Assembly: GCA_965217685.1 (NCBI GenBank)
Contig: CBDCIZ010000003.1
Coordinates: 3,162,001 to 3,226,000, forward strand
DNA from: Aurantimonas sp965217685
GTDB lineage: Bacteria; Pseudomonadota; Alphaproteobacteria; Rhizobiales; Rhizobiaceae
DNA length: 64,000 bases
Reading direction: 5' to 3'
In this document: one piece after another, positions 8,866 to 17,991 of the stretch
Position numbering within the stretch: position 1 is the stretch's first letter
Layout of the letters: each line of letters opens with the position of its first letter
Program-made: the position numbers and the translations under genes
Notes under the pieces: model-generated
Seen by the model: the letters and a program-made list of their open reading frames with translations, nothing else
What the model was told of the DNA's origin: nothing
Databases searched by the model: none

Positions 8866-9906
8866 TCACCCCGCGCGCATCGCATTCGACGAGCGGTACC
8901 AGTCGACGAACGCCTTGACGCCGGTCGCAAGGTCCGTTTGCGGCTTGTAGCCGGTCAGCGCGACCAGCAGATCGGGGCTCGCGAAGGTGCGCTGCATGTC
9001 GCCGTCCTGCATGGGCAGCAGACGCCGCTCGGCCTTGCGACCCAGAATGTCCTCGATCGTCTCGATGAAGGCGAGGAGCTCGACCGGCTGGCCGCCGCCG
9101 ATGTTGATCACCCGGAAGGGCGCCTCGCGCGAGAGCGTGTCGATCTGTCGAGGCTGGCCCGTCTCGTCGACCCGGTCGGCGACGCGGTTCGCCTCCGACG
9201 GCGGCTCGGCGGCGAGCCGCAGGATCGCCTCGACGAGGTCGTCGATATAGGTGAAGTCGCGGCTCATCCTGCCTTCGCCGTAGACCTCGATCGGCTCGCC
9301 GGCGAGCATCGCCCTGACGAACTTGAACAGCGCCATGTCGGGCCGGCCCCACGGGCCGTAGACCGTGAAGAAGCGGAAGCAGGTGATCGGCAGCTTGTAC
9401 AGATGGCTCTGGCTGTGGGCCATCAGCTCGGTCGCGCGTTTGGAGGCGGCGTAGACGGTCAGCGGTTCGTCGGCCTTGTCGGTCTCGCGGAAGGGCACGG
9501 TGCGGTTGGCGCCGTAGACCGACGATGTCGACGCGATCAGCAGATGTCTGGCGTCGACGAGGCGGGACGCGTCGATGACGTTCCAGCCGCCCTGCATGTT
9601 GGAATCGATGTAGGCCTGCGGGTTTTCCAGACTGTAGCGCACGCCGGCCTGGGCGGCGAGGTGGATCACGATGTCGGGCTTTGCCGCCTCCATCGCGGCG
9701 CGCAGGCGCGGGGCGTCTTCCAGCATCGCGATGGTCGCGGTGAAGTTCGGAAAATCCTGGAGGATCGCGTGCCGCGCTTCCTTCAGGAGCGGGTCGTAAT
9801 ATCGGGTCATGCCGTCGTAACCGGCGACGATGTGGCCCTCGGCAAGCAGTCGCCGGGCGAGGTGGAAGCCGATGAAGCCGGCGGTTCCGGTGATGAGATA
9901 ACGCAT
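8866..9906 (-). CDS. lpsL: NAD-dependent UDP-glucuronate 4-epimerase-like protein
   Basis: An extended short-chain dehydrogenase (346 residues) most like the LpsL/CapI UDP-glucuronate 4-epimerases that make UDP-galacturonate for lipopolysaccharide or capsule. The NAD-binding motif GTAGFIG is at residues 8-14, the catalytic triad is represented by Ser in STSSVYG and by YAASK (Tyr-x3-Lys), and the substrate region includes RFFTVYGPWGRPDMA and the SRDFTYIDDLV segment. The ATG at 9906 (MRYLITG) is preferred over 9930 because it places the Rossmann motif correctly and has AAAGGA upstream. Substrate specificity is inferred. It is alone rather than in a polysaccharide cluster. Confidence 0.88.
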   Translation of the reverse strand: MRYLITGTAGFIGFHLARRLLAEGHIVAGYDGMTRYYDPLLKEARHAILQDFPNFTATIAMLEDAPRLRAAMEAAKPDIVIHLAAQAGVRYSLENPQAYIDSNMQGGWNVIDASRLVDARHLLIASTSSVYGANRTVPFRETDKADEPLTVYAASKRATELMAHSQSHLYKLPITCFRFFTVYGPWGRPDMALFKFVRAMLAGEPIEVYGEGRMSRDFTYIDDLVEAILRLAAEPPSEANRVADRVDETGQPRQIDTLSREAPFRVINIGGGQPVELLAFIETIEDILGRKAERRLLPMQDGDMQRTFASPDLLVALTGYKPQTDLATGVKAFVDWYRSSNAMRAG

Positions 9907-9981
9907 GACGCATGGTTCCTTTGAACGCACCGATGCCCTCTCGGCGCCCGCCCTCAGCGCTCGGTGAAGCGCGTCCTTGTC

Positions 9982-10755
9982 TCAGCCGTGGCGCGAGGCC
10001 GCATAGGCCCGGCAGGCGGCGGCGAAACCCTTGAAGATGGCAGCGGACGCCTCGTCGGTTTCGGCCCAGTATTCGGGATGCCACTGGACGGAGAGGGCGA
10101 AGGCCTTCGCGCCCTCGACCGAAACCGCCTCGACGGTGCCGTCCGGCGCGGTCGCCTCGACGGCGAGGCCGTCGGCCAGGCGGTCGATCGCTTGGCGATG
10201 CAGCGAGTTCACGCGCAATTCGCCGTCGCCGACCAGTTTCGACAGGCTGCCGCCGCTCGACACCGCGACGGGATGCCGGATCGCGAAGCGCTCGCGCTGT
10301 TCCTTGTGGGGCACGGCGCGATGGTCCATGCGCCCGTCGAGCTGCTGGATTTCGGTGGCCAGCGTGCCACCGAAGGCGACGTTGAGCTCCTGGTGGCCGC
10401 GGCAGATGCAGAGCAGTGGGACGCCGCGGTCCACCGCGCCGCGGATCAGTTTCTCCGTCAGCCGGTCGCGCTCGGGATCGTAGGGCTCGTGCGCGACGCT
10501 CGGCGCGACGCCGTAGCGGTCGGGGTGGACGTTGGAGGCCGCGCCGGTCATCAGCAGCCCGTCGACCCGGTCGAGCAGGGCGCCGATGTCGATCTCGTTC
10601 GCCATCGCCGGCACGATCACCGGGATCGCGTGCGAAACGCGGGTCAGCGCCTTCAGATAGGTGTCCGGCGTGGCGTGCCAGCGGTAGTTCTCGAAGTCCT
10701 TGACGTCGGCCGGAACGGCGACGAGAATCGGGCTTTCGGCATTGGGCAGAGGCAT
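9982..10755 (-). CDS. Class I glutamine amidotransferase-like hydrolase (peptidase C26, PuuD-like)
   Basis: A 257-residue gamma-glutamyl hydrolase of the C26 family. PuuD-type members cleave gamma-glutamyl-GABA in putrescine breakdown. The nucleophile elbow LLCICRGHQELN carries the catalytic Cys, and the His-Glu pair is in SVQWHPEYW. Residues between show the family pattern LMTGAASNVHPDRYG and NSLHRQAIDRLADGL. The ATG at 10755 (MPLPNAESPILVAVP) is chosen; the open frame extends 80 residues further but that part has no family character. Putrescine involvement is only suggested by the family; no other puu gene is adjacent. Confidence 0.85.
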   Translation of the reverse strand: MPLPNAESPILVAVPADVKDFENYRWHATPDTYLKALTRVSHAIPVIVPAMANEIDIGALLDRVDGLLMTGAASNVHPDRYGVAPSVAHEPYDPERDRLTEKLIRGAVDRGVPLLCICRGHQELNVAFGGTLATEIQQLDGRMDHRAVPHKEQRERFAIRHPVAVSSGGSLSKLVGDGELRVNSLHRQAIDRLADGLAVEATAPDGTVEAVSVEGAKAFALSVQWHPEYWAETDEASAAIFKGFAAACRAYAASRHG

Positions 10756-11121
10756 CGCGCGCGTCCTGGGGCAGTGCGAGGTCGGGGGCAGAGGTCGGGG
10801 GCAGTTCGAGGGCGAAATCGTCGCCGGATCGATCGGGGATGTCCGGCGGCGTCGGCAGCCGACATATGCCTCTGCGTGCGGCTTGTCGAATGGCACGGAT
10901 TTGCCGGGCGGGGAACACCGTGTTTGGCATGGTGCGACGGGTCGCTCCGCCTTCGCCGGCTGCCCGCCCGAAAGGGCTCGAAAGGGCAGGCCCAAGCCGG
11001 GTTAAAAGCGCGGCGGGGCTTTACACCCTCGGGACGCGGCGCCACATCGAAGGGGCAGTTCGCTTATGCGGACGGCCGTGATAGTCACCCGTTTCGACGG
11101 TCGCCAGGACGACGAGAGCCC
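10756..11121. other. Divergent intergenic region
   Basis: These 366 bases separate the minus-strand amidotransferase from selO. The reading frames that cross it are upstream extensions without family similarity. I see no convincing hairpin, repeat or operator. Confidence 0.4.
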
Positions 11122-12600
11122 ATGACCGCGCAAATTCCCTTCGACAATTCCTACAGGCGCCTGCCCGCGAACTTCTTCGCCGAGGTGCTGCCGACGACGG
11201 TGTCGGGGCCGCGGCTGATCGCCCTCAACGAAGCGCTGGCCAGGAGCCTGCGGCTCGATCCACAGGAGCTGAAATCGCCCGAGGGCATCGAGATCCTGTC
11301 CGGCAAGCGCATTCCCGAGGGCGCCGAGCCGATCGCCATGGCCTATGCCGGCCACCAGTTCGGCAATTTCGTGCCGCAGCTCGGCGACGGTCGGGCGATC
11401 CTTCTGGGCGAGATCGTCGATCGGGAGGGAAAGCGCCGCGACCTCCAACTGAAAGGCTCCGGCCCGACGCCGTTTTCGCGCAGCGGCGACGGGCGTGCCG
11501 CGCTCGGGCCGGTTCTGCGCGAATACGTCGTCTCCGAGGCGATGGCGGCGCTCGGCGTGCCGACGACACGGGCGCTGGCGGCGGTGACGACGGGCGACAT
11601 GATTTTTCGCGAGACGCTGCTGCCCGGCGGCGTCCTGACGCGGGTGGCGTCGAGCCACATTCGTATCGGCACCTTCCAGTTCTTTGCCGCCCGCGACGAT
11701 CAGGCGGCCGTCAAGGCGCTCGCCGATCATGCCATCGCCCGGCACTACCCCGAGATCGCCAGGAGCGACGCGCCCTATCGTGCGCTGCTCGACGGCGTCG
11801 TCGAGCGCCAGGCGGCGCTGGTCGCGCCATGGATGCATCTCGGCTTCATCCATGGCGTGATGAACACCGACAACATGTCGATCAGCGGCGAGACCATCGA
11901 TTACGGTCCCTGCGCCTTCATGGAGGCCTACGATCCGAAGACGGTGTTCAGCGCGATCGATCGGGGCGGGCGCTATGCCTATGGCAATCAGCCGGCCATC
12001 GCCCTGTGGAACCTGACGCGGCTCGCCGAATGCTTGTTGCCGCTGCTCGCCGACGACAGCGACCAGGCCGTCGAGATCGCGACAAGCTCGCTCGACCGCT
12101 TCGCCGATCTGTTCAACGCCTCGCATCGGGCCGGCCTGATCGCCAAGATGGGCATCGGCGAAGCGCGCGACGGGGACGCGGACCTCGCGCAGGATCTTCT
12201 GCAACGCATGGCGACCGGCCACGCCGACTTTACCCTGACGTTTCGCCGGCTGGCCTATGCCGCCGAGGATGCGGGCGCCGACGCGAGCGTCGCGGCTTTG
12301 TTCGACGATCCAGCAAGCTTCGACCATTGGGCGATCCGCTGGCGGAAGCGCCTCGCCGAGGCGGGCGGCGAGACAACGGAGCGCGCGGCGGCAATGCGTC
12401 GGATCAGCCCGGCGGTCATTCCGCGCAACCACCGCGTCGAAGAGGCGATCGTCGCCGCAGTCGAACGCGACGATTTCACGCCTTTCGAGCGCCTGCTCGC
12501 CGCCATCGCCGCGCCTTACGAGCATCGGCCGGAATTTGCGGGTTACGAAGAACCGGCGCGACCGGAGGAGCGGGTGACGCGGACGTTCTGCGGCACCTGA
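11122..12600 (+). CDS. selO: Protein adenylyltransferase SelO (YdiU)
   Basis: A pseudokinase-fold enzyme that transfers AMP from ATP to Ser/Thr/Tyr of target proteins, linked in the family to oxidative-stress responses. The 492-residue product shows the family blocks YAGHQFGNFVPQLGDGRA, LKGSGPTPFSRSGDGRAALG and the metal/active-site segment HGVMNTDNMSISGETIDYGP. It ends in TFCGT. The Cys three residues from the C-terminus sits where animal SelO carries selenocysteine, as expected for bacterial forms. The ATG at 11122 matches the usual N-terminus (FDNSYRRLPANFF). It appears monocistronic. Confidence 0.95.
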   Translation: MTAQIPFDNSYRRLPANFFAEVLPTTVSGPRLIALNEALARSLRLDPQELKSPEGIEILSGKRIPEGAEPIAMAYAGHQFGNFVPQLGDGRAILLGEIVDREGKRRDLQLKGSGPTPFSRSGDGRAALGPVLREYVVSEAMAALGVPTTRALAAVTTGDMIFRETLLPGGVLTRVASSHIRIGTFQFFAARDDQAAVKALADHAIARHYPEIARSDAPYRALLDGVVERQAALVAPWMHLGFIHGVMNTDNMSISGETIDYGPCAFMEAYDPKTVFSAIDRGGRYAYGNQPAIALWNLTRLAECLLPLLADDSDQAVEIATSSLDRFADLFNASHRAGLIAKMGIGEARDGDADLAQDLLQRMATGHADFTLTFRRLAYAAEDAGADASVAALFDDPASFDHWAIRWRKRLAEAGGETTERAAAMRRISPAVIPRNHRVEEAIVAAVERDDFTPFERLLAAIAAPYEHRPEFAGYEEPARPEERVTRTFCGT

Positions 12601-12764
12601 CGCCCTCGCAAGAATAGGGGCGGGCAGGGCTGAAGCGGGCGCGTGTTCGTCCGCGATGTCCGTGGCGCGTCATTTCGGGTGGCGCTGCATCGGCTTTGAC
12701 CGTTAGGCTGCGACGATCGCCATCCCTCCGTCCCACAACCCTTCGCATCACAACCACCTTCGCC

Positions 12765-13958
12765 ATGCCGCGTCCGCTCCGCCGTCCCGTGCCGATCGAT
12801 AAGGCTCTCGCCCGACGCATCTGGCTGCGGGCGCAGCGGCTCGATGTCGAACACCCTTTTGGCGCAGAAAGTGGAGATGCCTCGCCGGAAGACCGCGTCG
12901 CGGCGGTCACGGCGGCGGTCGAGCATCTCGGCTATGTGCAGATCGACACGATCGCCGTCATCGAGCGTTGCCACCACCACATCCTGTGGACGCGCATTCC
13001 CGGCTACAGGCGCGACGACCTCCACCGCGCCCAGAGCGTTCAGAAAACCGTCTTCGAATACTGGACGCATGCGCTCTCCTTCGTGCCGACGACGGACATC
13101 CGCTATTTCCTGCCGGCGATGAAGCGCAATCGCGACGAGCCGGCGAGCTGGTTCGGCACGGTGTCCACGCGCGACATCGCCAAGGTGATGGCCCGCATCC
13201 GCAAGGACGGGCCGATCTCGATCCGCGACATCGACGACGATGTCCTGGTCGAGAAGAACCACGCCTGGGCGAGCCGCAAGCCGTCGAAGAAGGCGCTGCA
13301 GAAGGCGTTTTACGAGGGGCGCCTGACCATCGCCGAGCGGCAGGGCATGCTGAAGACCTACGAGCTGGTCGAGCGGCATTTCGGTTGGCAATCGCGGCCG
13401 AGGCCGGCAAGCGAGAAGCAGGTGCTGGCCTATACGCTCGAACGGGCGGTGCGCAGCCAGGGCATCGTCAGCCTCGATTCGATCTGCCATCTGTCGGCCG
13501 CGACCAAGCCGGCGATCGCCGAGCTGATCGCAACGGAGGTGCGCCAGCGCCGGCTGGTGCCGGTCGCGATCGAGGGGGCGGAAAAGGTCGAGCACTGGGT
13601 GGCTCGGGCGGCGCTGGAGGAGGCCCGAGACGGTAATCGTCCCGATCCTGAGCTCGTCCACATCCTGTCGCCCTTCGATCCGTTGATCATCCAGCGCAAG
13701 CGGCTGTCGCTGTTCTTCGGCTACGACCATCTGTTCGAGGCGTATGTGCCGAAGGCAAAGCGCGTCTTCGGCTATTTCGCGCTGCCCGTGCTCGTCGGCG
13801 ACCGCATCGTTGCCTTGCTCGACATCAAGGCCGACCGCGCCGCGCAGCGTCTCGACATCCGCAAGTGGAGTTGGATCGGCGACAGCAACCCCGACGAGTA
13901 CGATGCCGGCATCGAAACGGCCCTCGATCGCTTTGCCGCATTCCAGTTCGGACGGTGA
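12765..13958 (+). CDS. YcaQ/AZL-family winged-helix DNA glycosylase
   Basis: A 397-residue protein of the HTH_42 superfamily, whose E. coli member YcaQ (AlkX) unhooks interstrand cross-links. A chain of winged-helix domains is visible (ISIRDIDDDVLVEK, GIVSLDSICHL), together with C-terminal HILSPFDPLIIQRKR and FGYDHLFEAYVPKAKR, which are diagnostic of the family. The catalytic Q-x-D motif appears as VQIDT about residue 48, the YcaQ-type variant rather than Q-x-Q. The ATG at 12765 (MPRPLRRPVPIDKA) gives the usual N-terminus. It follows selO after 164 bases on the same strand. Function in cross-link repair is inferred from the motif. Confidence 0.88.
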   Translation: MPRPLRRPVPIDKALARRIWLRAQRLDVEHPFGAESGDASPEDRVAAVTAAVEHLGYVQIDTIAVIERCHHHILWTRIPGYRRDDLHRAQSVQKTVFEYWTHALSFVPTTDIRYFLPAMKRNRDEPASWFGTVSTRDIAKVMARIRKDGPISIRDIDDDVLVEKNHAWASRKPSKKALQKAFYEGRLTIAERQGMLKTYELVERHFGWQSRPRPASEKQVLAYTLERAVRSQGIVSLDSICHLSAATKPAIAELIATEVRQRRLVPVAIEGAEKVEHWVARAALEEARDGNRPDPELVHILSPFDPLIIQRKRLSLFFGYDHLFEAYVPKAKRVFGYFALPVLVGDRIVALLDIKADRAAQRLDIRKWSWIGDSNPDEYDAGIETALDRFAAFQFGR

Positions 13959-14098
13959 CGACGCCCGTTCACCAAAGCCGGTGCCAAACCGGTTGGAACC
14001 CGTTCCGGGACGCTTGCCTTTCGAAAGGCGATGCTTAGGATCGCACGCCATAGGTCGCGGATTTCAACCGCGGCAAAAACCATGTTCGGGAGGACGTT

Positions 14099-15217
14099 AT
14101 GGACAGACGCAAATTCATCGGCGGGGCTGCAAGGACCGCACTGGGAGCCGGCGCCGTCGGCCTCGGCGCATCGACGCTCGCCGCGCCCGCCATCGCCCAG
14201 TCGATGCCGAAGGTGCAGTGGCGCTGCCCGTCCTCCTTCCCGAAATCCGTCGACACGATCTACGGCGCTTCCGAGCTGCTTGCGCGCTACGTCAAGGAGG
14301 CGAGCGACGGCCAGTTCGAGATCCAGACGCTGGCGGCCGGCGAGATCGTGCCGGGCGGCCAGGTTCTCGACGCGGTGCAGAACGGCACCGTCGAGATGGG
14401 CCACACTGCGTCCTACTATTACGTCGGCAAGAACCCGGCCTTCGCGCTTGGCACGGCGGTGCCCTTCGGCATGAACGCCCGCCAGCAGAACGCCTGGTTC
14501 TACGAGGGCGGCGGCACCGAGCTCCTCAACACGTTCTACGCCAAGAACGGCGTCTACGCCCTGCCGGCCGGCAACACCGGCGCCCAGATGGGCGGCTGGT
14601 ACCGCAAGGAAATCAACACGCTCGACGACATGAAGGGTCTGAAGCTGCGGATCGCGGGCATTGGTGGCCGCGTCGTCGAGAAGCTCGGCGTCGTGCCGCA
14701 GCAGATCCCGGCCGCCGACATCTATCCGGCGCTGGAGCGCGGGACGCTCGACGCGGTCGAGTTCGTCGGTCCCTATGACGATCTGCGCCTCGGCTTCTAC
14801 CAGGTTGCCAAATACTACTACTACCCGGCCTGGTGGGAGGGCGGCGCCGCGCTCCACATGATGTTCAACAAGGACAAGTGGGAGGGCCTGCCCAAGCCCT
14901 ACCAGGCGATGCTCACCTCGGCCTGCCAGGCGATCAACTGCTCGATGCTCGCCTCCTACGACTACCGCAATCCGGCCGCGCTGAAGACCTTGCTCGAAAA
15001 GGGCGCGCAGCTTCGCCCGTTCAGCACCGACATCATGAATGCGAGCTTCAAGGCCTGGCAGGAGCTCAGCACCGAAATCGCCGGTCAGAACGACGACTTC
15101 AAGACGCTGCTCGACAGCCAGAACGCCTTCAAGAAGGAGGCCTATCTCTGGGATCAGTTGTCTGAATACACCTTCGACACCTTCATGATGGTGCAGCAGC
15201 GCGACAACAAGCTCTGA
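14099..15217 (+). CDS. TRAP transporter substrate-binding protein, TakP-like (copy 1)
   Basis: A 372-residue periplasmic DctP-family binding protein. The N-terminus MDRRKFIGGAARTALG with AAPAIAQS before cleavage is a twin-arginine-type signal. The body resembles TakP, which binds 2-oxoacids: KVQWRCPSSFPKS, LAAGEIVPGGQ, GHTASYYYVGK, NTGAQMGGWYRKEINTLDDMKGLK and AVEFVGPYDDLRLGF. GGGAGGA lies six bases before the ATG. A close paralogue follows 99 bases downstream, after a strong hairpin. The only TRAP permease genes nearby are convergent at 17992-20663 and are the probable partners. Ligand identity is inferred. Confidence 0.92.
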   Translation: MDRRKFIGGAARTALGAGAVGLGASTLAAPAIAQSMPKVQWRCPSSFPKSVDTIYGASELLARYVKEASDGQFEIQTLAAGEIVPGGQVLDAVQNGTVEMGHTASYYYVGKNPAFALGTAVPFGMNARQQNAWFYEGGGTELLNTFYAKNGVYALPAGNTGAQMGGWYRKEINTLDDMKGLKLRIAGIGGRVVEKLGVVPQQIPAADIYPALERGTLDAVEFVGPYDDLRLGFYQVAKYYYYPAWWEGGAALHMMFNKDKWEGLPKPYQAMLTSACQAINCSMLASYDYRNPAALKTLLEKGAQLRPFSTDIMNASFKAWQELSTEIAGQNDDFKTLLDSQNAFKKEAYLWDQLSEYTFDTFMMVQQRDNKL

Positions 15218-15234
15218 CGCCGTCTGCTCGATTG

Positions 15235-15257
15235 CGGCGCCGCTTCGTGCGGCGCCG
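15235..15257 (+). promoter_or_regulatory. Intercistronic hairpin between the two TRAP binding-protein genes
   Basis: A perfect 9-bp GC stem, CGGCGCCGC / GCGGCGCCG, encloses the loop TTCGT and is not followed by a T run. It is therefore more likely to stabilise the upstream mRNA or cause partial polarity than to be a full terminator. Confidence 0.5.
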
Positions 15258-15316
15258 TTCGCCTATGCCAATCGTCGCGGGCCCCTCAAGCGGCACCCAG
15301 GGAGGAACCATCCAGC

Positions 15317-16435
15317 ATGGATCGTCGTAAGTTCATCAAGAATTCCACCATCGGCGCGCTCGGCGTGGCCGGCAGTTCGGCCCTGGCAGCTCCGGCCATC
15401 GCGCAGTCGATGCCCAAGGTGCAGTGGCGCTGCACCTCGTCCTTTCCCAAATCGCTCGACACGATCTATGGCGGCGCGGAAGACCTTGCGAAATACGTGC
15501 GCGAGGCGACCGACGGCAATTTCGACATCCAGGTCTTTGCCGCCGGCGAGATCGTGCCGGGCCTGCAGGCGGCCGACGCCGTTACCGACGGCACCGTCCA
15601 GATGTGCCACACCGCGTCCTATTATTACGTCGGCAAGGACCCGACCTACGCTCTGGGCGCGACCGTTCCCTTCGCTCTGAACGCCCGCGGCATGAACGCC
15701 TGGCTCTATTACGGCGGCGGCGTCGACCTCCTGAACGAGTTCTTCAACACCAAGGGCCTGCAATACATGCCGGGCGGCAACACCGGCACCCAGATGGGCG
15801 GCTGGTTCCGCAAGGAAATCAACACGCTCGACGATCTGAAGGGCCTGAAGATGCGCATCGCGGGCCTTGCCGGCCGGGCGATGCAGAAGCTCGGCGTGGT
15901 GCCGCAGCAGATCGCCGGCGGCGACATCTATCCCTCGCTGGAAAAGGGCGTCATCGACGCAGCCGAGTGGATCGGACCCTATGACGACGAGAAGCTCGGC
16001 TTCGTGAAGGTCGCACCGTTCTACTATTATCCGGGCTGGTGGGAAGGGTCGCTCACCTTGTGCTTCTTCTCCAACAACGATGCGTTCCAGAAGCTGCCGG
16101 ACAGCTACAAGAGCCTGCTTGCCACCGCCGCCCGCGCCAGCAATGGCGAGATGATGGCCGAGTACGACTTCAAGAACCCGACGGCACTGAAGACCCTCGT
16201 CCAGCAGGGCGCCAAGCTGCGGCCCTTCAGCCAGGACATCATGAACGCCAGCTTCGACGCGACCCAGGAAGTCTACAAGGAAATCAACGCCGAGAACGCC
16301 GCCTTCAAGAAGATCTACGACTCGATGGTGGCGTTTAGGAACGAGACGTATCTGTGGGATCAGGTGGCCGAATACACCTTCGACACCTTCATGATGATCA
16401 AGCAGCGCGAAGGTGCCCTCCAGCCACAGGGCTGA
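15317..16435 (+). CDS. TRAP transporter substrate-binding protein, TakP-like (copy 2)
   Basis: A 372-residue paralogue of the preceding gene, equal in length and alignable throughout. It shares KVQWRC, AAGEIVPG, HTASYYYVGK, NTGTQMGGWFRKEINTLDDLKGLK and the ending EYTFDTFMM. It has its own twin-arginine-like signal (MDRRKFIKNSTIGALG ... APAIAQS). AGGGAGGA lies upstream of the ATG. Differences cluster in the ligand half: AAEWIGPYDDEKLGF replaces AVEFVGPYDDLRLGF, and YYGGGVDLL replaces FYEGGGTELL. This suggests a related but distinct 2-oxoacid. A terminator follows at 16554-16588. Confidence 0.92.
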   Translation: MDRRKFIKNSTIGALGVAGSSALAAPAIAQSMPKVQWRCTSSFPKSLDTIYGGAEDLAKYVREATDGNFDIQVFAAGEIVPGLQAADAVTDGTVQMCHTASYYYVGKDPTYALGATVPFALNARGMNAWLYYGGGVDLLNEFFNTKGLQYMPGGNTGTQMGGWFRKEINTLDDLKGLKMRIAGLAGRAMQKLGVVPQQIAGGDIYPSLEKGVIDAAEWIGPYDDEKLGFVKVAPFYYYPGWWEGSLTLCFFSNNDAFQKLPDSYKSLLATAARASNGEMMAEYDFKNPTALKTLVQQGAKLRPFSQDIMNASFDATQEVYKEINAENAAFKKIYDSMVAFRNETYLWDQVAEYTFDTFMMIKQREGALQPQG

Positions 16436-16553
16436 AAAAGGGCTGAGCCGGCCTTCGAAGGCCATACGGCCGGGTCGATCGGAAGGGGGGATCGGCCCAC
16501 CCGGCATCGTTCTCCGCAACCGAGCCGGCATCTTTTGTCGCAATCAAGAGAAG

Positions 16554-16588
16554 AGGCCCGGAGCGCTTGGCACGCTCCGGGCCTTCTT
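16554..16588 (+). terminator. Rho-independent terminator after the TRAP binding proteins
   Basis: A perfect 12-bp stem AGGCCCGGAGCG / CGCTCCGGGCCT with a 7-base loop is followed by TCTT. It ends the binding-protein transcript. The rest of the 518-base gap (16436-16953) holds a CtrA-type site and no gene. Confidence 0.78.
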
Positions 16589-16735
16589 GCGTTCCGGCGC
16601 CGCTGACGTGAACGGTTTTCCCGCTGCGATCCGATTTCCTCGAACATCGTTTCGGCGCCGCGTCCTTTGGCCCCGACGTCATGCGTGGCGCCTGCGCATC
16701 AATCCTTGTCGCGTGCTTGGCGGAGTCGAGCGGCG

Positions 16736-16751
16736 TTAACCATTCGTTAAC
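16736..16751. promoter_or_regulatory. CtrA-type binding site
   Basis: TTAA-CCATTCG-TTAAC matches the full CtrA consensus TTAA-N7-TTAAC exactly. It lies 203 bases before the start of the ParA-like gene. CtrA is the cell-cycle response regulator of Alphaproteobacteria. Occupancy is inferred. Confidence 0.55.
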
Positions 16752-16953
16752 CATGTCGGCACGATTCTGCGCTCGACCGAACGGCGATCCCCGCGGGGAT
16801 GTTCACGGGGGTTTGGCGCGCTTGCGGCGCGGCCTTCCCGACGCCGGGACGGCCGAGCGGTGCGGCGGCAGGCCCCCAACCCGTCACATGCAACTTCGCG
16901 CAAGGGCGCTGGACGACGATGTCCGGGCGTTTGCGGCTTTACGAGGCAGTCCC

Positions 16954-17670
16954 ATGACACCTGTCCTTTCCATCGGCACGCTCAAGACCTCCGGCACCTC
17001 GACCCTCGCACTGACCCTTGCGGCGGTCGGTGCCGCCGCCGACATTCCGGTCGTCGTGATCGATGCGGCCCGCGACGGCGATCTCGCCGACTGGGCGAAC
17101 AAGGGGCCGACGCCTGCGCGGATCACGGTGGAGAGGGCACGCGATCTCGGCACGATCGAGCGTCTTGTGCGTGCCGCCCGTCGTCGCGGCGATATCGCCA
17201 TCATCGACGCGGGCGACGAGGAAGCGATGATCCGGGCCGGCGCGATGCTTGCCGACCGAGCGCTGGTCCCGGTGCGATTTTCGCCGCTGTCGGCCTGTTC
17301 GGCCCTCGCGACCGACCAGATATTGGCTCAGGACGAGGGCCTCGGCCGCCGCGGGCGCGACCGCTGCTTCGTGGCGAGCGCCGTCACCGCGATCCCGAGC
17401 CGCATCGCGCGGGCCATCGAGACGTTGATCGAAACCAGCAAGACACGCCGCCTCGACATCGGTCTCGTCCAGCGCGCGGCCTACGAGGCGCCGTTCCTCC
17501 TGGGCGGCACGATCTTTACCCTCGAAGACGAGATGGCGCCCGGCCTCGACCGTGCTCGCGCCGAAGCCGCCAGCCTTGCCTATGAAATCGGCCTGCTGGG
17601 TCGCAGAGCGGAAGCCCGCACGGCGCCGGTCACGCGCGAACTGGCGCAGGAACTGGCACGGGCGGCGTAA
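16954..17670 (+). CDS. ParA/MinD-like protein with a degenerate P-loop
   Basis: A 238-residue protein with the ParA/VirC1-type fold pattern: strand-loop at the N-terminus, VVVIDAARDGDLADWAN as the Walker-A-prime-like region, IAIIDAGDEE as the Walker-B-like region, and a C-terminal helical part. The P-loop reads KTSGTST at residues 11-17, where ParA has KGGxGKT/ST. The signature Lys is kept, but the Walker A Lys is replaced by Thr and one residue is missing. Normal ATP hydrolysis is therefore doubtful. The ATG at 16954 has GAGG eight bases upstream. A perfect CtrA-type site lies upstream. Function is unknown; partition, cell polarity or a regulatory decoy are possible. Confidence 0.7.
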   Translation: MTPVLSIGTLKTSGTSTLALTLAAVGAAADIPVVVIDAARDGDLADWANKGPTPARITVERARDLGTIERLVRAARRRGDIAIIDAGDEEAMIRAGAMLADRALVPVRFSPLSACSALATDQILAQDEGLGRRGRDRCFVASAVTAIPSRIARAIETLIETSKTRRLDIGLVQRAAYEAPFLLGGTIFTLEDEMAPGLDRARAEAASLAYEIGLLGRRAEARTAPVTRELAQELARAA

Positions 17671-17785
17671 AGCCCAGGCTTGAATGCGCCCGATGACGAC
17701 CGTTTCTTGACGCTGCGTCTTTCACGCAAGTCGTTCAACGATGTCCGAAGCCGCGCCGCAGAACCGGCCGGCCTCATCCTCACGT

Positions 17786-17920
17786 CGTCATCCTGGGCTT
17801 GACGCAGCCGCCGTTCCTAATCGTCGTCGTGGCCCGATAGCGTTCAGATCGGGCGCGGATCTGGACGGAACCGGCCGCCTTTGCGCGGAGGAATGATCCT
17901 AGTTCAAGACCGGGATGACG
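17786..17920. repeat. MITE-like hairpin repeat (135 bp)
   Basis: The left end CGTCATCCTGGGCTTGA and the right end, read in reverse complement as CGTCATCCCGGTCTTGA, form terminal inverted repeats about 17 bases long with two mismatches. It fills much of the 321-base gap between the convergent ParA-like gene and dctM. It is related to the element at 39369-39495 by its CGTCATCC termini; the internal sequence differs. Confidence 0.6.
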
Positions 17921-17991
17921 ACCGTCGCTTCGCGCGGCGCGCTTGCTTTTGAAGCTTTCGATCAAGCCTTTGCTTGGCGACGCTCGGTTGG

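Noticed and set aside
7721..10930. A 1069-codon open frame on the minus strand
   Set aside because: It runs antisense through the HAD nucleotidase and in another frame through the epimerase and amidotransferase genes. Its product is Arg/Pro/Gly-rich with no domain, as expected for shadow frames in high-GC DNA.
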